Position numbers and translations under genes: made by a program
In this document: piece by piece, positions 1 to 12,556 of the stretch
Layout: each line of letters starts with the position of its first letter
Numbering within the stretch: the stretch's first letter is position 1
Assembly (NCBI RefSeq): GCF_027172205.1
Contig: NC_070607.1
Span: 68,820,831-68,884,830 of the forward strand
From: Podarcis raffonei
Lineage: Eukaryota > Chordata > Lepidosauria > Squamata > Lacertidae
DNA: 64,000 nt
Direction: 5' to 3'
The notes under the pieces: generated by a model
Database searches by the model: none
Told to the model about the DNA's origin: nothing
Seen by the model: only the letters and a program-made list of their open reading frames with translations

Positions 1-849
1 ACAATAATGATAAGAAGGGCAGACTATTCTTTGTTCCTGGTGCATTTCAAAATCTATTTTTTCAAGGGATGTAGTCTTTACAATGACCTTAAGGTAGCTG
101 GTACTGCTCATCCACATAATGACCACAATTTTTTCTGCACTAGTATTAAGTCCGCAAAGTTCAAATCTATCATAGTATCTGTTCTTTAGGAGATTTGACA
201 CTTGTACTGTCTTGTGATAGAGTGAGAAATATTTTTGGTCATCATCACTGAGTGAGTAAGCAGAGCCAACTGCCTTACAGCTTATAGACCTTTGAGGTGG
301 TTTAGGAATACTACCATGAGGGCCACATGAGTCATAGATATGAACAAAACACTTTGCTAGAACCCTGAGAGCTAATCCAAGCAAATTAAATGCACCGACT
401 GCCAATCAACCATGTAGCTAGACGTTTTACCTACCTTAAAGTGATGTATATTAAATGTGATGTAATTCTCTGGATTCTTTAGCATCACAACCGTATTCTT
501 GATAGGCCAGTGTCAAAATACCACCATTTTCCAGTGATAGAACCAACAGACAAAGGATGACTGACAACACTGATTTGCTAAAGGAAGTTTTCAATCTATA
601 CAGTATAATTTCTAGTATTCTATAGTCAAAGTTTAGATTTTAATTTTATTGTCCATAGTAATAACCAGATCCAATACACAACACTAGACCTACAGCTTAA
701 CAGTAAAGAATGCAAGAAAAAAATGTTTGAATAATCCAAGCAAAAAAGGATAGTTCTCCCAAGGGCCATGCATGCACCTTAAATTAAGCATCGCATTACT
801 TGTATGCAAAGTTTCACTATTCTGAAAACTTTAACAAGGTTCTATAGCA

Positions 850-1130
850 AGGGTTTCTGAACTGTGGTCTGCGAGCTTCACCCAGGTGATCCATAGCATG
901 TCCACAATAAATATTCATTTGAATTTTATCTTTTCATTTCTCATATAGTATTACAATTTTATTCTCTGGAATACAAGTTGTAATACAATTAAATACAAGT
1001 AAAAATCACACAGCATCTGCAAGTGCATGACAATTGCTACAACAGGAAGAAAAATAACTAAGTGGTCTGCCATCCAATTTTCAAGTGGCCCATGGGGGGG
1101 AAAAGTTTGGGAACAACTACTCTGGAATCA
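850..1130. mobile_element. hAT/Charlie-like MITE, decayed
   Basis: The left end reads like the hAT terminal pattern AGGGTTTCTGAACTGTGG. The right end carries a degenerate inverted counterpart (AAAAGTTTGGGAACAACTA) about 250 bp away. No coding sequence is visible. The family is assigned from the terminal pattern only. Confidence 0.45.
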
Positions 1131-2539
1131 ATCTATACGTATTTGAGAAATATCTGTTAACTACACCTAAACAAGTTTAAGAGAGAGTATCATTCAGCGA
1201 ATCCTGGTTCAAAAGGTAGAGAACAAACCTCATATTGAACCTGCAAACTAATGTTCTGCTGCACCATAGTAACCAATTTTAGCACAAAAATATCTGTCTC
1301 TCACATACGACACATTCGGTTTTTGGTGGAAGGCCCATGTATTAATAAACTTGTGAGCTAAACCATCTAAGTGCTGAATACATTTAAACTTGTTCTGAGT
1401 AAAAGAAGTACAATTCAGAAGAAAGGAATAACAACAATTTTCTAAACTTGTTACTAAGTAATTATTTCACCAAACTCTGTACTGCAAAGGCCAAAGCTAG
1501 CTAACCTAAAAATCTCAAAATCCACAGAAAGGACCTGAAATCAAAAGAAAGGCTGCCAAAAAAAGTTCTCAATTGCCGCAATTGTAGCTTGAGTACCTGC
1601 AACCTATCACTTTTCATATGCTCAGGCATATTTTGCAATAAACCTTATTGCTACCAATTAGAACTTAGTATTGCACCAAAAATAATAGTTACAACAGGGG
1701 ACAGTTGTGCACACACACCTAAGCTACAACAGAATTTTGTTGGACCTAGGAGAGACCCACATTCAAATTCCCACTAAGCCATGAAGAGCACTGTGTAAAT
1801 CCTTGGACAGTCACTATTCTTCATAAAGGCAGCTGTGAAGATATACTGGGAGAGACATATGTCCTTGGCCACACACACACAACAAATAAAATAATAAAGC
1901 TGCCTGTACACAAGTCTGCATAAATACATAAAACCACGAATTACATGAAAACATTGAATATAAAGTCCAAGTCTTTAGGTATCATGGACAGAGATTAAGT
2001 GCATGGGCGATAAATAAGGAGAAGCAGAAGCAAGCAAAATTAAGTTGTGTAATTTAGGCAGGCTGCAGGAATTTTCTTCTTTTAATGCAGAATTTTGCTT
2101 TTTAAAAAATACAAACACAATGCCAAGTTCCTCGCACAAGTAACTATGCTATGTAGAATAGAAACACCAAAATAAAGCATTTTTCACTACGAGAAATTAT
2201 CACAATTTCAGAAATCTGGCAGTGTCCCTTCCATATGCTCTTTACAATCAATCACTTATGTAGTGTAAGGACTAATGTCTTATGCATCGGCAGACCAACA
2301 ACAGATCAAAAACAAATTTCTGAATGCTGCAAGTCAGCAGTGTTTTCCTCTCACTTTTATGAGTGGATGCTTATTTGCCAAAATCCCACATGCAGTCCGT
2401 AAGAAGTGGCCTGCTAGCAAGCTGATGCCACAGATATTGCAGCCTCAACATCTCTTCTGCCTCTGTGTTGCTGGCTGGCTGAATTTGGCACAAGCACTTC
2501 CAGCTGCTGACCCCTATTTAGTGTACTGAACTCAATACT

Positions 2540-2755
2540 GCCTACAATGCTGTTAACGCCACACCTCCTCTGGAACGCAATTCCTTTCGGCATTATACAG
2601 GTGCCTTTGCTGTACTATTTTTGGTGCCTGCTAAAAACTTCTTTGTTGAGGCAATATTTATTTATTCTTTGTTGTAATATTTATTATATATTTTATGTAA
2701 ACTTCTTAGAGGTGCTTACAATTAAACATGATATAAATTGTTAAATTAAACAGAA
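2540..2755 (+). mobile_element. L2-type LINE 3' fragment
   Basis: The order of motifs matches the 3' end of L2-type LINEs: a segment resembling GGAACGCAATTCC, then GTGCCTTTGCTGTACTATTT, then GCCTGCTAAAAACTTCTTTG, ending in an AT-rich tail near a TTGTAATATTT motif. It is 5'-truncated, diverged and non-coding. The same pattern recurs at 13085-13390 and 51125-51660. Confidence 0.6.
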
Positions 2756-3370
2756 ATCTGGTTAAATAAAAAATACACAGAAACCTGCTTATGTGCATAG
2801 GTTTCCTTAACTGAATCACCAAGTGGTAGCTTTATTTTCTAACACAATATCTGATATATATTTTTTAAAAATGGAAGTCCTTTGTTTTAACACAACAGCG
2901 TCTTCTAACGGAGATTATTTCAAGTCATTATAAATAGTTGCTTTTACAGTGAAGTGTCGTAACACTGGGCACCATCATGTTTGGTGTCCTCTGCTTCCCA
3001 AAAGGCACTAGCTCACTTAAATGGCTCTACTGTTTGCTCCTCTTTATAAATCAATATTGTATCACATCTCAAAACGTCTATCTTCCATAAAGGCTTCTCA
3101 CCCAAAGACAAAATGCCTAAATGTGTGCAGCTGAACACAAAAATTATTCCTTCCACCTTTATCTCTCTTCTATACGTTTTTCTTCTTTGTCGTAGTTAGA
3201 ATTTAATAAGTAGCTTCCTCATGGTGAATAACTGTGTAGTATTTGATTTAATGAAGTGCTGTATACTCTGGCAGTGTACTGTTAGGTGTTTTTCCTGAAC
3301 ACTGCTTCAAATACTCTAAAGCAGAAAGGCAGTTTATAAAATTCTAATCAAAATCTAGAAAACTGTATTA

Positions 3371-3620
3371 TAGAATCACAGAATTGTACAGTTGGAAGGT
3401 ACCCCAAGGGTCATCTAGTCCAACCTCCTGCAATGCAGGAATCTCAGTTAAAGCATCCACAGCACCCAACCTTTGCTTAAAAACCTCCAAGGAAGGAGGG
3501 TCCACAACCTCCCGAAGGAGACCGTTCCACCGTCGAACAGCTCTTACTGTGAGTTTTTTTCTGATGTTTAGTTGGAATCTCCTTTCTTGTAACTTGAAGC
3601 CACTGGTTCATATAGAAGTA
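3371..3620 (-). mobile_element. CR1 LINE 3' fragment
   Basis: The plus strand reads the well-known reverse complement of a CR1 3' end. It starts with ATAGAATCACAGAATTG, continues with GTCATCTAGTCCAACCTCCTGCA and TCCACAACCTCCCGAAG, and ends with a segment like CTTGTAACTTGAAGCCA. The element therefore lies on the minus strand with its 3' end at the left. It is 5'-truncated, as is usual for CR1, and carries only the 3' UTR region. Confidence 0.85.
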
Positions 3621-4619
3621 TATTAATTTCATACTCTTAGAGAACATCAGCTACATGTTTAGAAACAAGACTCACTATGCCTTCTACAATATTGCTCCTT
3701 AAATAACGTAAGCAGAGCAAAAAATATAATTAAATCCATCTAATGCTCCCCAATGTTAGCTAAAGGCTAGCAAAGTTAGGGGTTAGCTAAGTGGTTCTAT
3801 CAATTTATTCCATCAATTCGACATCACCACTCACAGTACTCTATCCCCATTAGTCATGCACTGAATCTCCAAAAGCAGGGGTACTCACAGTAGGTTCTCT
3901 AAAGATCTCAAAGAATTTAGACATTTGCAGAGAATTAGACGCCCTTCAGAAGCCCCAATTCTGAACTTTCAATCAAGACCAGTACTTTACTTGTACTCAA
4001 TGGCTTGGATTCAAAGATATTTCCTAAAAGCAGAAAGGCACTTCCATTTGTACAAGGCAGCCCTCTCAAGCGGTACCCATTTCCTGCTGCAGTCACATGC
4101 CCCATCAAAGAGTGTTCAAAAGGACCCTTGACCTTCAGGAACAGCTTTCCAGGGGGCACAGAGGATTGATGTGTGGAAGATGAGCCAAGAAAACCCCATT
4201 GTGCGAGCAGAGTTCCACTCATTTTCTCTCAGGATCCAACCAACAGAATTAAGATTAAAACATAATATATACTGGCAGGGTAAGTTCCAAGCAGCTATTT
4301 AAAGTGAAGTTTGGACATCCTACATACAACACTATGCAGTATGGATGTTAACAGCAAAGATAACTGTAGAAAGGCAAATTATGCCCAGGAGGCACTGCAG
4401 CAGGCACACTAGGTGAAACTGGTGAAAAGTGTTTCATTTAACAGATGCCACTGGGACCTCCAATATTAAAGACAAATCTAACTGGAATCTGAAAGACACA
4501 CTGCTTGTATTTCTCTGGCCTTTCATCTCTAAACAAATATTATTTCGCTACTCCAATGAGGGTGACAATCTGTTGTACACTGGAAATCATACTGCGAATA
4601 TAATCTTATACATAATTAC

Positions 4620-4690
4620 CTAAGAATAAGTCCCATTGAACTCCATGGGGCTGACTTCTGAGTAAATAGGCATAAGATTGCACTGTAAAG
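4620..4690. repeat. Short palindromic interspersed repeat
   Basis: The core is AAGTCCCATTGAACTCCATG followed by GGGCTGACTTCTGAGTAAATA and a GCATAAGATTGCA end. The centre is palindromic. Similar copies occur near 17828, 34755, 35395-36080 and 39012. This motif is abundant in reptile introns; I do not know its formal name. Confidence 0.6.
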
Positions 4691-6978
4691 TTTTCTTAGA
4701 TAAAATAAGCAAAATTTAGCTGTTTGTTCTACTCATTTATTTGGAATAAAAAGGGACTCTAGTATGGGAAGAATAAATTTCTGTTAATGCAAGGTGGGTT
4801 CTGTGGTGTCTTGTAACTCCCTTCTCCATATACATAAAGATCGTCTAATCCTGGAGTGGGTGAGACAGCACATTCTGTAAGTGGTTTCTAGGATCCAATC
4901 CATCTTGCAGAATTTTCCCGGAAAACATTGTCTTCTCGTCAAAACTTTAACATAAGCTCCCAAATTAATTTCAGCTTGTACACCACTAAGAAAACCCCTA
5001 CAATAACATCACTTGAATTTTCCAATATCTGATATGTATACTGATGTGTTAAAGTGTCAATATAGCCACTGACCAGAGGACATGATTAACTGGAGAGTAT
5101 ATAAACACCAAATATAAATATTAAGCTTTGAGTATAGCTTTAGCAAGATCAGCTGCAATTTAAAAAACTTCAGACAAATATATCCTCTCATTTTAAGAGA
5201 TTTACTAGTGCACTATTTTTTAATTTTTAAACAGTATACAAGATATGAATCAGATGGGATTTCAAACACCATCTGCATAGCAATCTGAAGAAACAAGTCT
5301 ACAAGAGTTTCCTAGTACCCTGCTGTATTTTCTAGAGTATTTGCAGAAGTATCCTAACAATCCCACTTCAAAGTGAAAGGAAGCGTTCAAAACCATTAAG
5401 TGAGAGAGGACTAAAAACCACCAGTTTAATTGAAGTTAACATCAACAAAGGCAATGCTAGGATTTTTCAATATTTAAGTACGATTACCAATTCATCTACA
5501 TACTACTTTCAAAATTCAACCAATTCTTGAAATAAAACATTGGGCTAAATCCAAAGGTTCCATTCCACTCATTAAAGGGACTGCCCATCCATGGAAATAG
5601 CCACCAGTGATTGAAAGAAGTCATTTCATTCATGAAACAGAACTTTTCAGTTCAACCTCATTATTTTACTTTTCAGGATTTGTCTTCCTGCAGTCATACC
5701 CATATGATTGCAAACCAGTTGGCAATTAGAGAACAAACTTTAAAAATAGAAGTAGAAAATGCTCATTCCCTATTCAGGCCATTTCCTCAAAATGTAATAT
5801 TTTTATTGACTGTTCAATAAAAGAAGTCTGCTGTTGAAACACACCAGACAATTAAAAATAGATAGCAAGAAACTTCAGAAAGACAGTTTTATTAACAGGA
5901 GGCTTAGTAATTTTAACAGTGTAGTACAATCATGTCATTTTTCAGGAATGCACCATCTCTGTTCCTGTCAAAACAGTTTCAAATCCATGAATTACAAAAT
6001 TTGTAATACAGCCACCACTTCATTGCAACACTTTCACACAATCCTTGAATTACTGTACTGCAAAATCCTCTCATGATGCAGCAATTCAGCATGTTTTTTC
6101 ATTCACCTAACACACTGGATGACTAGAATAGAATGGTTGCCACTTGCACGTCTACATTATGCCAGGCTGTGCACTTCAGATGTTCCATCATACCCAACTC
6201 AAATGGACACTGTTTCCCTTTAACTGGGATCAGAATAGCTTAAAATGTTTTTTAAATATACAATGATTTGCAAGTGTTTTTTCAGGCAACTTGTTGAATC
6301 TAATCATGGACAGTCTTTGATTTGCATCTTCCCTCTTTCATAAGAGAGTTCTACCAAGAAAGTGACAATTCTACACAGAATTTGAACAATGTAATCTATT
6401 GGAAAGACTGTAAGAACTCAATTTGTGACGGGAGACATTTCAATGCTTTAATATCTTAAGTGATCATAGCAATAATTCACAAGATTTCATGGAATCATAG
6501 TAACACAAATGATTGCTAACATTAACACTTTGCATCAGTCCCTTATGTTCACTTAATAAACCAAGAGATTTCAGAAGGGTGTGGTTCAAAAATATACACA
6601 ACATACAGAGTGTACAAAAACCAAGTGATGAGGATCCTATCCCAACTGTAACATACAATCCTAACAAATCCATCTAATCAAACAGTTATACTTTCAAATT
6701 GTGGCATGGTATGGCACCTCCATGTATTCAATATTAAGCATACAGTAAAGATGCAGAGTAATAAATGAAGGTATCTGCACTTGTGGCAAAAGCCTTATTC
6801 TATACAGTCAGTTGAAATATGAACTAAAATTATTCCACAAAAGCTGGAATTTTACAGATTGTTCTGTTTATGTATAGGAAAACTGCCTATATGTTTCTCA
6901 ATGTACATAATTTCACTGTCCATACACCAAGAATCTTTGAAAAAATAAGGTACATAAACAATCTGTGTATACTTAGAC

Positions 6979-6984
6979 TTTATT
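6979..6984 (-). promoter_or_regulatory. Candidate RBM12 polyadenylation hexamer
   Basis: AATAAA on the minus strand, about 500 nt after the RBM12 stop codon. It is the nearest canonical hexamer that I found downstream of the stop. Longer 3' UTRs using later hexamers (for example near 5885) are possible. Confidence 0.35.
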
Positions 6985-7477
6985 CAGTTGCAAAGTTAAA
7001 CTCGGGACTTTTAAGCAAAATAACCCCCAAAAAACAAAAAAACTTTGACCTGTGTAAACAAAGAAATTCAGCCAGCTTTTAACCAACTCTAGAAATAGCT
7101 ACTTCCTATTTTACAATAGCTTGCAACAGCACCCACTAAGAGATCACTAACTTCATCAAGACAGTTTTCCTCATCCAAGATTTAAAAAAAACAAAAAACA
7201 AAAACACAATCTAGACTCCTTGATAAACATTGCATGGTTAATTTAGCATTAGCAAACTTTTTCTACTTATGAGAATCCTTCTTTATGTATCTGTACTGGT
7301 AGAACAACTGCACATTTCCCCTTGCAGTGATTGCTCTGTAAACAATTAAACCAGTCAAATCAAAACAAATGGAAAGTTTAAACAATTTATAGGTTCTAAC
7401 CTGGAGCTACTATAAAACAGTCTGAATGCATAAATCACAGCACTAATATCTATTCTACAAACATTTTATATTACCAG

Positions 7478-10111
7478 CTACCCTAGAACAAGTTTGACTT
7501 TTCTTGAGCCTATTGGCCTGTCATTCAGATCAACAACAGCTGCCATTGCTTCATCACGAGATTCAAATGCAACCATTGCTTCACCTGTTGGCATGCCCTT
7601 TTCATTGTATTTTAAGCACACTGAACCTGGGATTACTTGGTAACCATAGAAGAAATCCAAAATTTCATCCACTGATACAGTAAAGGGCATATTCTGAACT
7701 TTAATGACAGTTGGCCCTGGCTTTCCAGAGCCAGCTCCAAACCCAGGTGGCCCAGCAATATGCAAGTTTCCAGGTCCAGGTCCAAACCCTGGAGGTCCAC
7801 TTAAATGTCCAAGCGCACCACCAAGACCTGGAGGTCCACTACCAAAGTTAGGAGGAACAGTTAAATTACCAGGCCCATTTCCAAAGTTCTGAGGACCTCC
7901 TGTGAAACCTGATGGCCCAGTTAAATTGCTAGGCCCACCTCCAAAACCCGGAACATCAATTCCTGAACCAGGCAGACCAGGCAGGCCACTATTTCCAATA
8001 GAAGGCATCCCTGGCCTTGAATCACCAAAGCCACCACCTATTCCTGGAGGTGGAAGAGGGGGGCCAAATGCATTAGACCCACTGAAATTGCTGGGAAAAT
8101 GAAAAGGAGGACCACTGTTTGCATCTTTGGGGCTATTACCTATGAAAGAATGTTTATCCCCACCAGCATTCTGCACTCCTGGCATTAGTGCACTCCCTTG
8201 CAATGGCATTTTCAACATTTTTTTCCCCTGGGAGGGAGGATTTCTCTCAATTTCTCTCATTTCTTCAAGGGAAATAACTCTTAGCACAACATCTCTCCCA
8301 TTTAGTTTCTTTCGATGCAGGCGCTCTGATTTACGAGCATCTTCTTCAGCTTTGAATTGGACCAGTGCTTGTCCTAAACCTTGCCCATTAGTATCAACAA
8401 GAATTTGTATAGAGTTCTCTTCCACTGCCAGTCCCTCTAGAAACTGAAGGATTTCCATTTTAGTAATGTTGTAGGGGATATTGGATATATGTGCACATAG
8501 TTTAGAAGGGCCAGTCTCCCCTTCAGTATTCATAATGATCTCACGCTGATCATAGTTGAAGTTCTGCAGTCTTTTCCGAATCATTTCTATCTTTTCTAAC
8601 ATAGCTTTTTTTGTTATGGGATGTACTTGAATGAAACGATTTCCAATGTACTGCTTATGATGACATAAAGCTGCTTTGTAGTCAGTTTCATTTCTGAACT
8701 CAACAAAACCTTCACCAAGTGCTTTCCCATTGGGTCCATAAGCTATGTAAATACTGTCTTCCACAATATCAAGCTTTTTAAAGAAATCTATTACATGCTT
8801 GTTCTCAGATTCAAAAGGAAGTCCTTTTAAATAAACACAGAAGCCCTGGTCATGTGGTGATCTGGATCTGGATCTTTTCTGACCATTAGGTGATTTAGAC
8901 AGAGAGAGAGTTTGAGGAGAAGGATGATTTTGTCCAGAAGGACCCATGGTTTGCTTGAATGTTATATGGCCTCCTGCAGACACCCACTGTCTCTCTGTTG
9001 CAGGACCAACTTCGACATAGCGCTGAATCATCAGCATCCTGTTTCGCTTCAAGGCTTCAAATGTATCTTGAGGAGAACAAAACTTAACTAATCCATTTCC
9101 ATTATTTCGTCCTACATGATCTTTCAGTATATGCACTGCATCCACACGAAGTCCATGAAAAAAGTCTTTCACGTCAGATTCTGTTGCTGAGAATGGCATT
9201 CCATGCACACTGACATACAGATCATCTGGATTGATAGGAAGTGATTTCACACCACTTTGAGAATTGATCTGAATAGGATTTATGGGACTCATGAACATTG
9301 GATTCAAGTTAGTGCTCAGATTCATGGCTGTTCCAGATCCATTCATTCCTGTAGGCAAAGGTGCTACAGGTGGGGGATTCATTGGAGGCATTCCTGATAA
9401 AGGAGGCAGAGGGGTCATAGGTGGCACAGGAGGTATTGGGGGAACTGGGGGAACAGGAGGCAGTGTAGGTACTGGAGGTGGGACAGGGATGGGAGGAATG
9501 GAAGGCATTGGGGGCAATGATGGCAGAGCTGGAATTGGAGGTATTGGTGGAGGTGGTACTGTGTTCATTGAGGATGCTGTACTAGGTATGGTGGAACTAA
9601 AGGTGGGACTTCCAAAAGTAGCACCAATATTAGGAGGAGCAGTTCCCATACTGGCAGTGGAGAATGTTGGTATGTTTTTGTTGCTTTCATGAACTGAAGT
9701 AGCTGCAGTAACTACACTAGGAGAGGGACTGTTAAAGTTAGGTACCGTCGTAGGAAGAGTCACCCTGCTACTTATTCCAGAACTAGGTGGAGGCCCAGAC
9801 CTGCTAGCATTTGCTGGTGGCATATCTAGATTTGCTGTTTCAAAGCGCCTGCGACTGAGTTCAATCATATTCTGCATTTCAGTTTTACTGCTCAGCAACA
9901 GTGTTACTTTGGACCCTTTAATGGTACCACCTGTGCGCATCATACCCAGCCTTGCATCTTCATCAGTGGCAAAGACGATGAAAGCCTCACCCAGCTCACC
10001 CCCTACAATATGCACGCCCCCATCAGGAATGGTCAATCCAGAGAAGAAGTGGCGAATGTCCATAGTCCCCGCCACAATTGGGAGACCTTGTAAGCGGATG
10101 ACCACAGCCAT
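7478..10111 (-). CDS. RBM12: RNA-binding motif protein 12 (SWAN)
   Basis: The complete coding region lies in one exon and encodes 877 residues. I chose the Met whose codon is at 10111-10109 because the protein then begins MAVVIRLQGLPIVAGTMDI, as in other vertebrates. A 3' splice site (TGTTTCAG) ends 6 nt before that ATG, so an apparent in-frame extension upstream is intron. Domains visible: RRM1 at about residues 3-82; a proline-rich tract of PP-I-PP and MPP repeats at about 185-275; RRM2 starting about 295 (DLYVSVHGMPF); an RS-like SRSRSPH stretch; RRM3 from about 420 (GFCVYLKGLPFE); RRM4 from about 537; a Gly/Pro-rich region from about 680 to 795; and a C-terminal RRM5 (TVIKVQNMPFTVS). It is a nuclear RNA-binding protein of hnRNP-F-like type. 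It is shorter than the human protein (932), mainly because the human GLP/AGLP tandem tract after RRM4 is absent. The 5' UTR is spliced from upstream exons near 16.5-17.4 kb. Confidence 0.97.
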   Translation of the reverse strand: MAVVIRLQGLPIVAGTMDIRHFFSGLTIPDGGVHIVGGELGEAFIVFATDEDARLGMMRTGGTIKGSKVTLLLSSKTEMQNMIELSRRRFETANLDMPPANASRSGPPPSSGISSRVTLPTTVPNFNSPSPSVVTAATSVHESNKNIPTFSTASMGTAPPNIGATFGSPTFSSTIPSTASSMNTVPPPPIPPIPALPSLPPMPSIPPIPVPPPVPTLPPVPPVPPIPPVPPMTPLPPLSGMPPMNPPPVAPLPTGMNGSGTAMNLSTNLNPMFMSPINPIQINSQSGVKSLPINPDDLYVSVHGMPFSATESDVKDFFHGLRVDAVHILKDHVGRNNGNGLVKFCSPQDTFEALKRNRMLMIQRYVEVGPATERQWVSAGGHITFKQTMGPSGQNHPSPQTLSLSKSPNGQKRSRSRSPHDQGFCVYLKGLPFESENKHVIDFFKKLDIVEDSIYIAYGPNGKALGEGFVEFRNETDYKAALCHHKQYIGNRFIQVHPITKKAMLEKIEMIRKRLQNFNYDQREIIMNTEGETGPSKLCAHISNIPYNITKMEILQFLEGLAVEENSIQILVDTNGQGLGQALVQFKAEEDARKSERLHRKKLNGRDVVLRVISLEEMREIERNPPSQGKKMLKMPLQGSALMPGVQNAGGDKHSFIGNSPKDANSGPPFHFPSNFSGSNAFGPPLPPPGIGGGFGDSRPGMPSIGNSGLPGLPGSGIDVPGFGGGPSNLTGPSGFTGGPQNFGNGPGNLTVPPNFGSGPPGLGGALGHLSGPPGFGPGPGNLHIAGPPGFGAGSGKPGPTVIKVQNMPFTVSVDEILDFFYGYQVIPGSVCLKYNEKGMPTGEAMVAFESRDEAMAAVVDLNDRPIGSRKVKLVLG

Positions 10112-11929
10112 GCTGCGCTGAAACACACACACCTGCAGATGAGAAAAGGCAACGGCTAGGTCAGACTATTTAAGACACCATATGCTTAACCTAGATACTT
10201 ATGTTTAAAAGCTCCTGCAGATCTTAAATCAATTTACAATTTGTGATCTTTATGCATGCAGCTTTCTCTACAAAGTACTTTTAAAGCACAATTGCATCAA
10301 AGCTTTCCAGTAAATTGCAATATGGAATGTTAAAGGCTGTTGACAAGAACACAGTCAAAAACTGGAACCAAGACAAATCCTTCTGGAGAACACCAGCTTC
10401 AGATATGACAATCCAAAAGCAAACTTCTTGCATTAAGCTCATTTAGCTCAAGGCTGGAATAATATTTTAGGCTCCTGTGCACCAACGAACTTTTTATTTT
10501 TAAAACACTTATCTTATGTCACAATCTTATACTTCAGTCCCACACAGGAATGCATAACTACTTCAAAATTCCTATACATCACATTGCTTGGTATCTAGAG
10601 ACATGAAATCTCTCCAGCCTATTCCTTGCTCCTCACTTTTGTTCTTTTTTCTTTTTTTTTTAAAGAATCTCCTGCTACTCTGCAGCTTTCACAAAGCCAT
10701 TAATTCCTTTATACAAGCAAGCCAATACTTGGTTTGGTGTTTGGATGGAAAACTCTAGAGTTACCAGGCACTGCAAGATGTATTTTAGAAGTCAGATAGG
10801 AACCAGTAATACACCTCTCCTGCACCCTGTGTTTGATTATGTTGCTGTTTCAGATAATGCCACTCTGAAATAGCTACATAGTACTGTCAAAAGCCTTCCT
10901 AAATTAAAAAAGGACTGGCATCTCTAGGAAAAATAATGTGATAAAGGAAATAGTATTTAAAATGTTCATGATTTCTTTTTTTAAAAAAAACTTTTTTGTT
11001 AAAAGAAAATGTTTTTAAAAACATTCATCAGCTTGCTAACATGAAGGGATAAAAACTTACATAATTGCTTTTGAAGTATCATAAAATTTTCAATAAATTG
11101 GCTTTGATTTAGTTGAAGCTCATCAGAAGAACCTTCCTTTTTCCTTATGGTTGCAGAGAGAACTATAAAATGAACTTTAGCTGAAACAACCAAGTAGCCA
11201 GTAGCCAGAAGTATGAAAAATAAATGCTCCAAAGGTGCCATGTTGCCTGGGATTTACAAGCACATTTTCCCATTACTAAACAAATCAGGAAACCAGCTTA
11301 TGCCACCAGAATACTGGAAGCAAATTTCATTTAAACATTTTTTCAATATATCTATGCTAGATCAAAGAGGCAACGTTCAAAGTCATCCACTAATAATGCT
11401 AAATCTCATTAAGATACAGAGAGTACTTCACATTCATCCTAATGTCTAAGGCTGGAAGGGCTATTGATTTACTGGATACTGTACATCATATTTGGTGAAA
11501 ATGTGATGTCACAGTCTTTCTGAAGTTCATTTAGTTCCTGGTAGAAATAATTATAATTATAATAGTTATTGTTTTATTTAAACCCTTCCCTTCAGGCTGA
11601 TAACAGTGGTTTTGTGTTGTAATATATTTTGTCCAGTTTTACAATGTTGCTTATATTTACTGTAGTAAGTACTCTTAATTAAAGAGTTTTCTTTTAAAAT
11701 AAAACAGGTTTGAAATCTGCAGTGTCACCTTTAAGATGTTATGACAGTCACAGATACAAATTACTATGCAATAGATTTGCAAATGAGAAATAGGAAAAGG
11801 CTTTTTAAAAGTTTATTAATCCCTAATTTAAAAGCATAAGAAAGTGTAGATTATTCAAATGCAAGCAAACAATTTAGTACAAGTTAAAGCAAGCATTCAA
11901 AACTAGTACAACATATTAGTGGAAGATGC

Positions 11930-12030
11930 TGTATTGTTTTTAATATTCAGTTGGAAGCCACCCAGAATGGCTGGGGAAATCCAGCCAGACGGGCAGGGTA
12001 TAAACTATTATTATTATTATTATTTGGACA
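11930..12030 (+). mobile_element. LINE/SINE 3' tail with TTA microsatellite
   Basis: The motif GCCACCCAGAATGGCTGGGG, then CCAGCCAGACGGGCAGGGTA, then TAAACTATTATTATTATTATT is the usual 3' tail of an L2-type element in reptiles. The element is truncated to about 100 bp. Confidence 0.55.
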
Positions 12031-12310
12031 GCAACATCTACAAAACATTTATTCTGCAGAAGTGTTATAATCATAACCTAAGCAGCAAAATCAAAAGAGT
12101 GAATAGGCCTATTCAGTAGATACAGACCTCAGCACATCATAAAAAGGCTAAAACACTTTTGTTAAAAGATCGAATAAACTGTAAACCATGTTATATAATA
12201 TTGAGGGTGTCTATGACTGGAACCTTTGCACAGAGGCTCAAGTTCTATTATCTTCAACTGGTTTTTGAAGAACATTCAATTTTGCATGTTCAAGACCCAC
12301 CACAAATATA

Positions 12311-12556
12311 CAGTGGTACCTTGGTTTAAGAACAGCTTAGTTTATGAACAACTTGGATTAAGAATGCTGCATACCCAGAAGTAGGTGTTTTGGTTTGTGA
12401 ACTTTGCCTTGGAAGCAGAACATGTTCTGCTTCCTGTTGAGAGTGTTGCATTTGTAAATTGAGGCCCCCGCTGCTATGGGAAAGCACGCTTTGGTTTAAG
12501 AACGCTTTGGTTTAAGAACGGACTTCCGGATTAAGTCCATAAATCAAGGTGTATTG
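12311..12556. mobile_element. Tigger/pogo-like MITE
   Basis: It begins CAGTGGTACCTTGGTTTAAG directly after a TA and ends with a decayed inverted counterpart (AAATCAAGGTGTATTG). The interior has repeated GGTTTAAGAAC units. It is non-coding and older than the copies at 29938 and 48316, since its right terminus has drifted. Confidence 0.65.

Larger units (their letters stand above)
1..6950. other. RBM12 downstream flank, no gene recognised
   Basis: This AT-rich stretch lies downstream of RBM12. It carries decayed repeats (a hAT-like MITE near 850-1130, an L2-type LINE tail at 2540-2755, a CR1 fragment at 3371-3620 and a short palindromic repeat near 4620-4690) and otherwise no recognisable coding exon. 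In human, the CPNE1 coding exons lie on this side of RBM12, but I recognise no copine C2 or VWA sequence here, so CPNE1 may lie further left or be arranged differently. Part of the right end could belong to a long RBM12 3' UTR. Confidence 0.6.

Noticed and set aside
1-190. Minus-strand frame open for about 63 codons at the left edge
   Set aside because: It shows no recognisable family and lacks convincing splice sites; a run of this length is expected by chance in a window this size.
9282-9692. 136-codon glycine-rich open frame on the plus strand
   Set aside because: It is the antisense shadow of the RBM12 proline-rich tract; CCN/GGN codon complementarity creates it.
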